A stretch of 64,000 nt of DNA from Sanguibacter antarcticus (GTDB lineage Bacteria; Actinomycetota; Actinomycetes; Actinomycetales; Cellulomonadaceae), in assembly GCF_002564005.1 (NCBI RefSeq), contig NZ_PDJG01000001.1:3348001-3412000 (forward strand). Reading direction: 5' to 3'. The number at the start of each line of letters is the position of its first letter. Position 1 is the first letter of the stretch. The translations under genes were made by a program, and so were the position numbers. Positions 23,223 through 31,331 of the stretch are shown here, piece after piece. The notes under the pieces were generated by a model, which saw only the letters and a program-made list of their open reading frames with translations, ran no database searches and was not told where the DNA came from.

Positions 23223-26111
23223 ATGTCCGCTGGTCGCAAACTCGTCATCGTGGAGTCGCCCGCCAAGGCGCGCACGATCGCCGGCTACCTCGGCGACGAC
23301 TACGAGGTCGAGGCGAGCGTCGGGCACATCCGGGACCTCCCTCAGCCTTCCGACATGCCTGCGGAGATGAAGAAGGGCCCCTTCGGCAAGTTCGCGGTCA
23401 ACGTGGACGACGGGTTCGAGCCGTACTACGAGGTCTACGCGGACAAGAAGAAGAAGGTCGCAGAGCTGAAAAAGGCGCTGAAGAGCGCCGACGAGCTCTA
23501 CCTGGCCACTGATGAGGACCGCGAGGGCGAGGCCATCGCGTGGCACCTCCTCCAGGAGCTCAAGCCCAAGGTCCCCGTCAAGCGCATGGTCTTCCACGAG
23601 ATCACCCGTGAAGCGATCCACCGCGCCTTGGAGAACACCCGAGAGCTCGACGAACGCCTCGTCGACGCCCAGGAGACCCGCCGCATCCTCGACCGCCTCT
23701 ACGGCTACGAGGTGTCCCCGGTCCTGTGGCGCAAGGTCCGCCAGGGCCTGTCCGCCGGCCGGGTGCAGTCCGTCGCGACGCGCCTCGTCGTCGAGCGCGA
23801 GCGCGAGCGGATGGCCTTCGTCACGGCAGGCTACTGGGACGTGTCGGGTGAATTTACGACCGCCGCCGGACCCGACTCGGGGGAGTGGTTCACGGCCAAG
23901 CTCGTCCAGGTCGACGGCGCACGCGTCGCCTCCGGACGGGACTTCTCGGACGCCGGCGAGCTGAAGTCGCCGAAGGGCGTCGTCCACCTCGACGAGTCCG
24001 CCGCGCTCGCGCTCGTCACGGCGCTCGCGGACCAGCCGACGACGGTCCGCAGCCTCGAGACGAAGCCGTACACGCGTCGTCCTGCTGCCCCCTTCACCAC
24101 CTCGACCTTGCAGCAGGAGGCGTCGCGCAAGCTGCGCATGTCCTCGCGCCAGGCGATGCGCACCGCGCAGTCCTTGTACGAGAACGGCTACATCACGTAC
24201 ATGCGTACGGACTCGCCGTCCTTGTCCGCTCAGGCGACGGACGCCGCACGCCGTCAGGCCGCCGAGCTCTACGGGCCCGAGTACGTCCCGGACTCGCCGC
24301 GCGTCTACTCGGCCAAGAACAAGGGCGCGCAGGAGGCCCACGAGGCGATCCGCCCCGCCGGAGACTCGTTCCGCACGCCGGCCCAGGTGTCGCGCGAGAT
24401 CAGCGGCGACCAGTTCAAGCTCTACGAGCTCATCTGGAAGCGCACGGTCGCGTCGCAGATGGGTGACGCCCGGGGCTCGACCGCGTCGGTCCGCCTGGCC
24501 GTCCAGGCAGCGGCCGCCAGCGAGACCACCGAGGCCGTCTTCGCGGCGTCGGGAACGGTCATCACCTTCCGTGGCTTCCTCGCCGCGTACGAGGAAGGCC
24601 GCGACACGGAGCGCTACGGCGACGACACGAGCGCTGCCGACGAGGCCAAGGCGAAGAAGACCGAGGACGCACGCCTGCCCCAGATGTCCGAGGGCGACGC
24701 GCTGGACAGCCGCGACCTCGCAGCCGACGGTCACTCGACCTCGGCACCACCGCGATTCACCGAGGCGAGCCTCGTCAAGGCGCTCGAGGAGCGTGGCATC
24801 GGCCGACCGTCGACGTACGCGTCGACGATCTCGGTCATCCAGGACCGCGGCTACGTGCTCAACCGTGGGCAGGCGCTCGTCCCGAGCTGGCTCGCGTTCG
24901 CTGTCGTCCGGCTCCTCGAGGAGCACTTCAGCCAGCTCGTCGACTACGACTTCACCGCAGGGATGGAAGCGGACCTCGACGCGATCGCGGCGGGCGACAA
25001 GGAGCGCGTCGCCTGGCTCACGAACTTCTACTTCGGCGACCCGGCCGCAGGCGCGGACGGCGAAGGGCTCCACCAGCTCGTCGAAGACCTCGGTGACATC
25101 GACGCACGCGAGATCAACTCGATCGCGATCGGTGAAGGCATCACGCTGCGCGTCGGACGCTACGGGCCCTACATCGAGGACACGGCAGCCGAGGTCAAGG
25201 AGGGTGAGACCCCGCCGCGCGCCTCGGTGCCCGACGAGGTCGCTCCGGACGAGCTGACCGTCGCGAAGGCGCGGGAGCTCCTCGCGACGCAGGGCGACGG
25301 CGACACCGTGCTCGGTGAGGACCCAGCGACAGGGACGACGATCGTCGCGAAGGCCGGACGCTACGGCCCGTACGTCACGGAGGTGCTGCCCGAGCCCGAG
25401 TTCGAGGCCGGGCTCTCGGCGGCTGCGCTCAAGCGCGCCAAGGCTGCGCTGCCCAAGCCGCGGACCGCGTCGCTGCTCAAGACGATGGCTGTGCAGACGG
25501 TGACGCTCGACGACGCGCTCATGCTGCTCTCGCTCCCGCGCGTCGTGGGGACCGACCCGGAGTCGGGGGTCGAGATCACAGCCCAGAACGGTCGCTACGG
25601 CCCGTACCTCAAGCGGGGGACCGACTCGCGCACGCTCCCGAGCGAAGAGTCGATGTTCACCGTGACGCTCGCTGAGGCGCTCGAGATCTACGCGCAGCCC
25701 AAGCGTGGCCGCGGTGCGACCGCTGCGCCCCCGCTCAAGGAGCTGGGCGAGGACCCGACGTCCGGCAAGCCCATCGTCATCAAGGAGGGCCGCTTCGGCG
25801 CGTACGTCACTGACGGCACGACGAACCGCACGCTCCCGAAGGACGTGACGATCGAGGGGATGACGCACGAGCAGGCCGTGGACCTCCTGGCGGAGAAGCG
25901 TGCCAAGGGCCCGGTGAAGCGGACGACGACGAAGGCTGCCGCGAAGAAGGCACCAGCGAAGAAGGCCCCGGCGAAGGCGACGGCTGCGAAGACCACCGCG
26001 GCCAAGACCACCGCAACCACGACGACTGCGGCCAAGACGACCGCCGCGAAGAAGCCCGCTGCCAAGAAGCCTGCGGCGAAGAAGCCGGCTCCGGAGAAGC
26101 CCTCGGCCTAG
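23223..26111 (+). CDS. topA: DNA topoisomerase I
   Basis: A 962-aa type IA topoisomerase relaxing negative supercoils. The Toprim domain opens the protein (KLVIVESPAKARTI; acidic triad region ATDEDREGEAIAW), and the catalytic tyrosine is Y326 in YITYMRTDS. Instead of the C-terminal zinc fingers of E. coli TopA there are repeated GRYGPY/GRFGAY modules (about residues 640-900; e.g. GRYGPYIED, GRYGPYVTE, GRYGPYLKR, GRFGAYVTD), then about 50 residues almost purely of Lys, Ala, Pro and Thr. Both traits are typical of actinobacterial TopA, where the basic tail aids processivity. It has its own start region after the PAP2 gene. Confidence 0.97.
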   Translation: MSAGRKLVIVESPAKARTIAGYLGDDYEVEASVGHIRDLPQPSDMPAEMKKGPFGKFAVNVDDGFEPYYEVYADKKKKVAELKKALKSADELYLATDEDREGEAIAWHLLQELKPKVPVKRMVFHEITREAIHRALENTRELDERLVDAQETRRILDRLYGYEVSPVLWRKVRQGLSAGRVQSVATRLVVERERERMAFVTAGYWDVSGEFTTAAGPDSGEWFTAKLVQVDGARVASGRDFSDAGELKSPKGVVHLDESAALALVTALADQPTTVRSLETKPYTRRPAAPFTTSTLQQEASRKLRMSSRQAMRTAQSLYENGYITYMRTDSPSLSAQATDAARRQAAELYGPEYVPDSPRVYSAKNKGAQEAHEAIRPAGDSFRTPAQVSREISGDQFKLYELIWKRTVASQMGDARGSTASVRLAVQAAAASETTEAVFAASGTVITFRGFLAAYEEGRDTERYGDDTSAADEAKAKKTEDARLPQMSEGDALDSRDLAADGHSTSAPPRFTEASLVKALEERGIGRPSTYASTISVIQDRGYVLNRGQALVPSWLAFAVVRLLEEHFSQLVDYDFTAGMEADLDAIAAGDKERVAWLTNFYFGDPAAGADGEGLHQLVEDLGDIDAREINSIAIGEGITLRVGRYGPYIEDTAAEVKEGETPPRASVPDEVAPDELTVAKARELLATQGDGDTVLGEDPATGTTIVAKAGRYGPYVTEVLPEPEFEAGLSAAALKRAKAALPKPRTASLLKTMAVQTVTLDDALMLLSLPRVVGTDPESGVEITAQNGRYGPYLKRGTDSRTLPSEESMFTVTLAEALEIYAQPKRGRGATAAPPLKELGEDPTSGKPIVIKEGRFGAYVTDGTTNRTLPKDVTIEGMTHEQAVDLLAEKRAKGPVKRTTTKAAAKKAPAKKAPAKATAAKTTAAKTTATTTTAAKTTAAKKPAAKKPAAKKPAPEKPSA

Positions 26112-26174
26112 CTCCCAGCACGCAGCCGTGGTCTCCCGTGACGGCTCGTCGGCGACATCGGCTAGCGTGGATGC

Positions 26175-27242
26175 ATGACTGAGAGCAGCGTCGCCCAGAA
26201 TGCCCAGAACGTCCCCGCGTCACCTGCCCCGCTCGAGGCTCCGTCCATCCGGTGGGGCATCCTCGGGGCGGGGGGCATCGCCAGCTCCTTCGCGCACGCG
26301 GTGACCACCGAGACCTCGTCCCACGTCGTCGCGATCGGGTCGCGCGATCCTCAGCGCGCTCGCACGTTCGCCGACACGAACCTCGGCGAGGATGCGGCCG
26401 GCGTGCGCATCCACGCGACCTATGAGGCGCTCGTCGCCGACCCGGAGATCGACGCGGTCTACGTCGCGACGCCGCACTCGCACCACCACGAGCACGCGCT
26501 CCTCGCTATCCGTGCGGGTAAGAACGTCCTCGTCGAGAAGGCGTTCACCCGCAACGAGGCGGAGGCCGAGGAGGTCTTCGCGGCGGCCCGCGAGCAGGGC
26601 GTCTTCGTCATGGAAGCGATGTGGACGCGGTTCTTGCCGCACGTGGCTGCGCTGCGCGCCGTGATCGCCCGCGGTGACATCGGTGACGTCGTCTCGCTCG
26701 CTGCCGACCACGGTCAGTTCTTCGACGTCCCGGTCGAGCACCGGCTCGTCAACCGTGACCTCGCGGGCGGGGCGCTCCTGGACCTCGGCGTCTACCCGGT
26801 CTCGTTCGCTCACGACATCCTCGGTGTGCCGGCGTCGATCACGGCTGTCGGCCAGCTGACGGAGACCGGCGTCGACGGCCAGATCTCGATGATCTTCGAC
26901 TACCCGGGCAACGTCCAGGCGCTCTTGCACACCACGCTGTGGGCCAAGACTCCGACGACAGCGACGATCTCCGGCACGCGCGGGCGCATCGAGGTCGACG
27001 GGAACTTCTACGTACCGACCTCCTTCCGGGTCATCGGGCTCGACGGCTCGACGCTCACGTACGAGCGTCCCTCGATCACGGGGCTCGAGTTCGAAGCCGC
27101 GGAGGTCGCCCGCCGGATCACGGCAGGTCAGACGGAGTCGGAGCGCATGTCGTGGCAGGGCACGCTCGAGGTGCTGCGGTCGATGGACGAGATCCGCCGG
27201 CAGATCGGTCTGGTCTACCCGGGGGAGAGCACGCCGCGATGA
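26175..27242 (+). CDS. Gfo/Idh/MocA family NAD(P)-dependent oxidoreductase (first of a pair)
   Basis: A 355-aa protein: Rossmann domain with WGILGAGGIASSFA (dinucleotide loop GAGGIA) and the family motif VYVATPHSHHHEHA, then VLVEKAFTRN (EKA where EKP is usual), followed by the C-terminal alpha/beta domain with LVNRDLAGGALLDLGVYP. These enzymes oxidise or epimerise sugars or inositols; closest in style to the dihydrodiol/xylose dehydrogenase subgroup. It is coupled to the next, paralogous gene by an ATGA overlap. Substrate unknown. Confidence 0.87.
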   Translation: MTESSVAQNAQNVPASPAPLEAPSIRWGILGAGGIASSFAHAVTTETSSHVVAIGSRDPQRARTFADTNLGEDAAGVRIHATYEALVADPEIDAVYVATPHSHHHEHALLAIRAGKNVLVEKAFTRNEAEAEEVFAAAREQGVFVMEAMWTRFLPHVAALRAVIARGDIGDVVSLAADHGQFFDVPVEHRLVNRDLAGGALLDLGVYPVSFAHDILGVPASITAVGQLTETGVDGQISMIFDYPGNVQALLHTTLWAKTPTTATISGTRGRIEVDGNFYVPTSFRVIGLDGSTLTYERPSITGLEFEAAEVARRITAGQTESERMSWQGTLEVLRSMDEIRRQIGLVYPGESTPR

Positions 27243-28300
27243 CCGCACAGGCTGGCGCGACGACGATGCTCACCGGCGCGGTCGCTGACCCGATGGAGGC
27301 GCCCGCGCTGCGGTGGGGTGTGCTCGGAGCCGGATACATCGGCGGCTCGTTCGCCGACGCCGTCACGCGCTACACGGCGGGGACCGTCATCGCGGCAGGC
27401 TCGCGCGACGTCGCGAAGGCCGTGCGGTTCGCCGCCGAGCACGGTATCGAGCGGGCGTACGGCTCGTACGAGGAGCTCGTGACGGACCCGGACGTCGACG
27501 TCGTCTACGTCGCGACCCCGCACTCGCACCACCGCCAGCACGCACGGCTCGCCATCGGTGCAGGCAAGCACGTCCTCGTCGAGAAGGCGTTCACGCGCAA
27601 CGCGAGCGAAGCGCGCCAGGTCGTCGACGCGGCGCGCGGTGCCGGGGTCTTCTGCATGGAGGCGATGATGACGCGGCACCTGCCGCACGTCGCGGCGCTG
27701 CGCGACGTCGTCGCCCGCGGTGACATCGGCGAGGTGCGCGAGCTGCGTGCGGGCTTCGACATCTCCGGACCGTTCGACGCCGAGCACCGGATGTACCGTC
27801 CGGAGCTTGCCGGCGGCGTGCTGCTCGACCTGGGGATCTATCCGCTGTCGTTCGCGGTGGATCTGCTCGGGCTCCCGGACGAGGTGCGCGCGACGGGCCT
27901 CCTCGCCCCGACGGGCGTCGACGTCCACGACGCGATCGTCCTGCGGTACGGCAACGAGGCGCTCGCCTCGCTGTCGACGACGGTCCGGGCAGCGTCCCCC
28001 TCCGTGGCCACGATCATCGGCTCCGAAGGACGGATCGACGTCGTGGAGAGGTACTTCGAGCCGACGACCTTCACCGTGACGAGCGCGTCCGGCACGGTCG
28101 AAGAGTACGACGGTCGTCCTCGTGACGCCGACGGGCAGCTCGTCGGCGAGGGCAAGCAGTTCGAGGCAGCCGAGGTCGCTCGGTGCATCGCGGAAGGGCT
28201 CACCGAGAGCCCGCGGATGACGCTCGACGAGACGGTCGCGCTCATGGAGATCATGGACGACGTCCGCGCGCAGATCGGTGTCGTCTACCCCGACGAGTGA
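27239..28300 (+). CDS. Gfo/Idh/MocA family NAD(P)-dependent oxidoreductase (second of a pair)
   Basis: A 353-aa paralogue of the preceding protein with the same landmarks: RWGVLGAGYIGGSFA, VYVATPHSHHRQHA, VLVEKAFTRN, PELAGGVLLDLGIYP, and a C-terminal DDVRAQIGVVYP matching DEIRRQIGLVYP of the first. The ATG overlaps the upstream stop by four bases, and the pair may form a heteromer or act on successive substrates. The longer open frame upstream is rejected because it runs inside the first gene. Confidence 0.87.
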   Translation: MTAQAGATTMLTGAVADPMEAPALRWGVLGAGYIGGSFADAVTRYTAGTVIAAGSRDVAKAVRFAAEHGIERAYGSYEELVTDPDVDVVYVATPHSHHRQHARLAIGAGKHVLVEKAFTRNASEARQVVDAARGAGVFCMEAMMTRHLPHVAALRDVVARGDIGEVRELRAGFDISGPFDAEHRMYRPELAGGVLLDLGIYPLSFAVDLLGLPDEVRATGLLAPTGVDVHDAIVLRYGNEALASLSTTVRAASPSVATIIGSEGRIDVVERYFEPTTFTVTSASGTVEEYDGRPRDADGQLVGEGKQFEAAEVARCIAEGLTESPRMTLDETVALMEIMDDVRAQIGVVYPDE

Positions 28301-28316
28301 CGCCCGGGACGGTGGT

Positions 28317-28595
28317 TCAGGCGCTGGCCGGCGGCACCGCGGGGGTGTCGTCTGTGGTGCTGACTGTGCTGTCGTCGACGGGCACCGCGACGACGTAGCT
28401 GTGCCCGTCGGGTCCGACGACGCGGGTGAGCTCGGTCCGCAGGGTGCTGTCACGCTGCTGCTCGGCCGCGTTCGCGGGGCGCACGGGTGTCGTCGAGTCG
28501 CCGATCTGGGCTGGTCCGAAGATCGGCAGGAGGCCTTCGGTCAGACGCATCCCGCGGGACGTGCGGCTCGTGCTCTTGGGCTTGCGACCGAGCAT
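28317..28595 (-). CDS. Small conserved actinobacterial protein of unknown function
   Basis: A 92-aa protein with a basic start (MLGRKPKSTSRTSRGM), a central RLTEGLLPIFGPAQIGD and a GPDGHSYVVAVP segment. I recognise the LTEGL-PIFGPAQ-GD core from short hypothetical proteins in related actinobacteria, which supports it as a real gene, but no function is known. It has no signal peptide or membrane segment and ends 16 nt from the convergent oxidoreductase stop. Confidence 0.65.
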   Translation of the reverse strand: MLGRKPKSTSRTSRGMRLTEGLLPIFGPAQIGDSTTPVRPANAAEQQRDSTLRTELTRVVGPDGHSYVVAVPVDDSTVSTTDDTPAVPPASA

Positions 28596-28728
28596 GGGGG
28601 CCTCCTACGTAGGTTGTGTGCGGCTCGCGGCGGTGCGAGGAGCATGGTCCACCCAGCATACGGAGCCTTGCGTGCGTCAGGACGGGACGACCAGCCTGCC
28701 AAGTGACCGGCCGCCTGCGCAGGATCCG

Positions 28729-29394
28729 CTAGACGTCGAGGATCGTCAGCGTGCCGTCGTCGGCGACGCGGACCGTGAAGGACGCGACGCTCGAGGCGTG
28801 CGCGTCGGCGTCCAGCGTCTCGAGCGTGTGCGTCCCGCTGACGGCGAGCGTCGCGCAGCCTGCGGCGCGACCAGAGGCGAGGCCGGCGGGCGCGTCCTCG
28901 ACGACGAGGCAGCGAGAAGGATCGAGACCGAGCCGGGCTGCACCGAGCGCGAAGGGCTCGGGGTCGGGCTTGCCGTTCTGGACGTCGTCGGCGGTGACGA
29001 CGACGTCGGGGACAGCGAGACCGGTGGCCGTGATGCGGGCGTGGGCCAGGTCGCGTGTGCAGGACGTGACGATCGCGACGCCGGCGGCAGGGAGCAGGTC
29101 GAGCAGCTCGGCGGCGCCCGGCAGGAGGAGCACGCCGTCGACGTCGCTGACCTCGATCTCGGTGATCCGGGCGAGCGCAGCGTCGACGGCGTCGGCGGGC
29201 AGGAGCCGCTCGATGAGCGTGCGTGCTGGTGTGCCGTGGGAGATGCGGAACGTCATCGCGTCGAACCCGTGCTCGCCGGCCCACCGCGACCAGCTCCGGT
29301 CGACGGCTGCGATGGAGCTGATGAGCGTCCCGTCCATGTCGAAGAGGATCGCGTCGAAGGTGCGTCCGGCGAACGCGGTTCCTGGGGTGAGCAT
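28729..29394 (-). CDS. HAD-superfamily (subclass IA) phosphatase, sugar-phosphatase-like
   Basis: A 221-aa hydrolase. Motif I is FDMDGTL with the nucleophile D19 and D21; motif II is VTSC (Ser/Thr); motif III Lys lies in VQNGKPDPEPF; motif IV is VVEDAPAG. The PDPEPF...EDAPAG pattern is that of the beta-phosphoglucomutase/2-deoxyglucose-6-phosphatase group, which acts on hexose or glycerol phosphates. It is transcribed divergently from tmk with 40 nt between starts. Confidence 0.87.
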   Translation of the reverse strand: MLTPGTAFAGRTFDAILFDMDGTLISSIAAVDRSWSRWAGEHGFDAMTFRISHGTPARTLIERLLPADAVDAALARITEIEVSDVDGVLLLPGAAELLDLLPAAGVAIVTSCTRDLAHARITATGLAVPDVVVTADDVQNGKPDPEPFALGAARLGLDPSRCLVVEDAPAGLASGRAAGCATLAVSGTHTLETLDADAHASSVASFTVRVADDGTLTILDV

Positions 29395-29434
29395 GAGGCA
29401 ACCCTATGTCGCCGCCCGCACGTAGGCTGAGCGC

Positions 29435-30112
29435 GTGAACCCACTCGATCCCGCCGGCATCTTCATCTCCTTCGAGGGCGGCGACGGTGTCGGCAAGTCG
29501 ACCCAGTCCCGGCTGCTCGGCGAGTGGCTCCGCGAGGTGACAGGGCGCGTGGTGGTGTGGACCCGTGAGCCGGGGGGCACCGACCTCGGTCGCGTCCTGC
29601 GCCAGGAGGTCCTGCACGGTGACGACATGGACCCGCGCACCGAGGCGCTCCTCTACGCGGCCGACCGTGCGCACCATGTCGCGACGGTCGTCCGCCCGGC
29701 GCTGGAGCGTGGCGACGTGGTCATCACGGACCGCTATCTCGACTCGTCCGTGGCGTACCAGGCGGGTGGTCGCTCCCTGGCCGCCGACGAGGTCGAGCGG
29801 CTCTCGCTCTGGGCGGTCGAGGACCTGCTGCCCCACCTGACGATCTTGCTCGACCTCGATCCGACGGTCGGGGCCGCACGGCTGACGGACGCACCGGACC
29901 GTCTCGAGCGTGCGGGGGACGAGTTCCACCTGCGCACCCGCCAGGCGTTCCTCGACCGGTCGGCGCAGGACCCGGCGCGATGGCTCGTCCTCGATGCCTC
30001 GGGCACCCAGGAGGACATCCACGACGCGATCCGGGCAGCGGTCGTCACACGGCTCGGAGACGCCCTGGGTGTCGCCGACGGCGCGTCGCTCGGCGAGCGA
30101 GAGGTGGGCTGA
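29435..30112 (+). CDS. tmk: Thymidylate kinase
   Basis: A 225-aa P-loop kinase making dTDP from dTMP. Motifs: EGGDGVGKST (P-loop, K21), the TREPGGT signature and TDRYLDSSVAYQ (DRY/F substrate motif). GTG start at 29435; the stop is directly followed by the GTG of holB (TGAGTG), and tmk-holB adjacency is conserved across many bacteria. A C-terminal extension of about 15 residues is rich in Gly/Glu. Confidence 0.95.
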   Translation: MNPLDPAGIFISFEGGDGVGKSTQSRLLGEWLREVTGRVVVWTREPGGTDLGRVLRQEVLHGDDMDPRTEALLYAADRAHHVATVVRPALERGDVVITDRYLDSSVAYQAGGRSLAADEVERLSLWAVEDLLPHLTILLDLDPTVGAARLTDAPDRLERAGDEFHLRTRQAFLDRSAQDPARWLVLDASGTQEDIHDAIRAAVVTRLGDALGVADGASLGEREVG

Positions 30113-31249
30113 GTGAGCGTCTGGGACGACGTCGTCGGGCAAGATGCTGCGATCGCGACGCTGCGCGGCGCGATCGACGACCCGGGTGCGATGACCCACG
30201 CGTGGCTGCTCACGGGGCCGCCCGGGTCTGGGCGGTCGAACGCCGCACGAGCCTTCGCGGCGGCGCTCCAGTGCGAGCGTGGCGGCTGCGGCGAGTGCCA
30301 CGCGTGCACGACGACGCTCTCCGGGACGCACGCTGACCTCACGGTGGTCGCGACGGAGAAGGTGACCATCACGATCGACGAGGTGCGTTCGCTCATCGGT
30401 CTTGCGTCCCGGACGCCGTCGCAGGGCCGGTGGCGTGTGATCCTGATCGAGGACGCCGACCGCATGGCGGAGCGCACGTCGAACGTGCTCCTCAAGGCGA
30501 TCGAGGAGCCGCCGCCCCGAACCGTGTGGCTGTTGTGCGCCCCGAGCCCGCAGGACGTCATGGTGACCATCCGGTCCCGGTGCCGTGGCGTGTCGCTGCG
30601 GGTGCCGCCGGTCGAGGCGGTCGCGGCGCTGCTCGAGTCTCGTGACGGCATCGCGCCCGAGGTGGCCGTCGCGGCGGCGCGTGCCGCACAGTCGCACATC
30701 GGTCTTGCCCGGCGTCTCGCCCGCGACGCAGGCGCGCGCGAACGCCGCACGTCGGTTCTCGCGATCGCCCGGAGCATCCGTGGTGTGCCCGACGCGGTGA
30801 TCGCCGCGGGCGAGCTCGTCGAGGTGGCGCAGGCGGAGGCGAAGGCCGCGACCGAGGAGCGGGACGGGGACGAGAAGGCGGCGCTCTTGCGTGCGCTCGG
30901 CGCGGAGCCGGGCAAGAGCCTGGCGCCGGCGCTCCGGTCGCAGGTGAAGCAGCTCGAAGACGACCAGAAGCGCCGGGCGACCCGACGGCAGCGTGACGTG
31001 CTCGACCGCGCGATGATCGACCTGCTCTCGCTCTACCGGGACGTCCTCGTCGTCCAGCTCGGCGCGACGGTCGACCTCGTCAACGTCGAGCTGACCGAGA
31101 CGGTGCAGACGCTCGCGGAGGAGTCGAGCCCCGAGGTGACGGTCCGGCGCATGGACGCGATCGGCGTCGCACGCACCCGACTCGCGGGCAACGTCTCGCC
31201 GGTCTTGGCGCTCGAGGCGATGGCGATCGCGCTCCGTCCGCAGGGGTGA
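30113..31249 (+). CDS. holB: DNA polymerase III subunit delta' (clamp loader)
   Basis: A 378-aa AAA+ subunit of the sliding-clamp loader. The Walker A is GPPGSGRS (35-42) with Arg in place of Lys, in line with delta' being non-hydrolysing; a zinc-binding set C54, C59, C62, C65 (CERGGCGECHAC) follows; IEDADRM is the Walker B region and SRCRG the sensor/arginine-finger SRC motif. It begins at a GTG immediately after the tmk stop. A 12-pair hairpin follows its stop. Confidence 0.93.
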   Translation: MSVWDDVVGQDAAIATLRGAIDDPGAMTHAWLLTGPPGSGRSNAARAFAAALQCERGGCGECHACTTTLSGTHADLTVVATEKVTITIDEVRSLIGLASRTPSQGRWRVILIEDADRMAERTSNVLLKAIEEPPPRTVWLLCAPSPQDVMVTIRSRCRGVSLRVPPVEAVAALLESRDGIAPEVAVAAARAAQSHIGLARRLARDAGARERRTSVLAIARSIRGVPDAVIAAGELVEVAQAEAKAATEERDGDEKAALLRALGAEPGKSLAPALRSQVKQLEDDQKRRATRRQRDVLDRAMIDLLSLYRDVLVVQLGATVDLVNVELTETVQTLAEESSPEVTVRRMDAIGVARTRLAGNVSPVLALEAMAIALRPQG

Positions 31250-31262
31250 TCCCCGGGCTGAG

Positions 31263-31292
31263 GACACCATGGATCGAGGTATCCATGGTGTC
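31263..31292 (+). terminator. Perfect 12-bp hairpin after holB
   Basis: GACACCATGGAT (31263-31274), a six-base loop, and ATCCATGGTGTC (31281-31292) form a perfect stem 13 nt after the holB stop. No U-tract follows. It most likely ends the tmk-holB transcript. An ATG inside the stem is in frame with the next gene but is unlikely as a start because it would be sequestered. Confidence 0.55.
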
Positions 31293-31331
31293 GGGTGTCG
31301 ATCACCAGGTTCATTGACTAGTTTTAGTCCC

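Noticed and set aside
23190..25868. 892-codon open frame antisense to topA
   Set aside because: Third-position GC bias of topA keeps the opposite frame free of stops; no domain motif is visible in it.
31269..31331. ATG at 31269 as start of the S33 lipoprotein
   Set aside because: It sits in the stem of a perfect hairpin, has no ribosome site and would add 21 residues ahead of an already adequate signal peptide.
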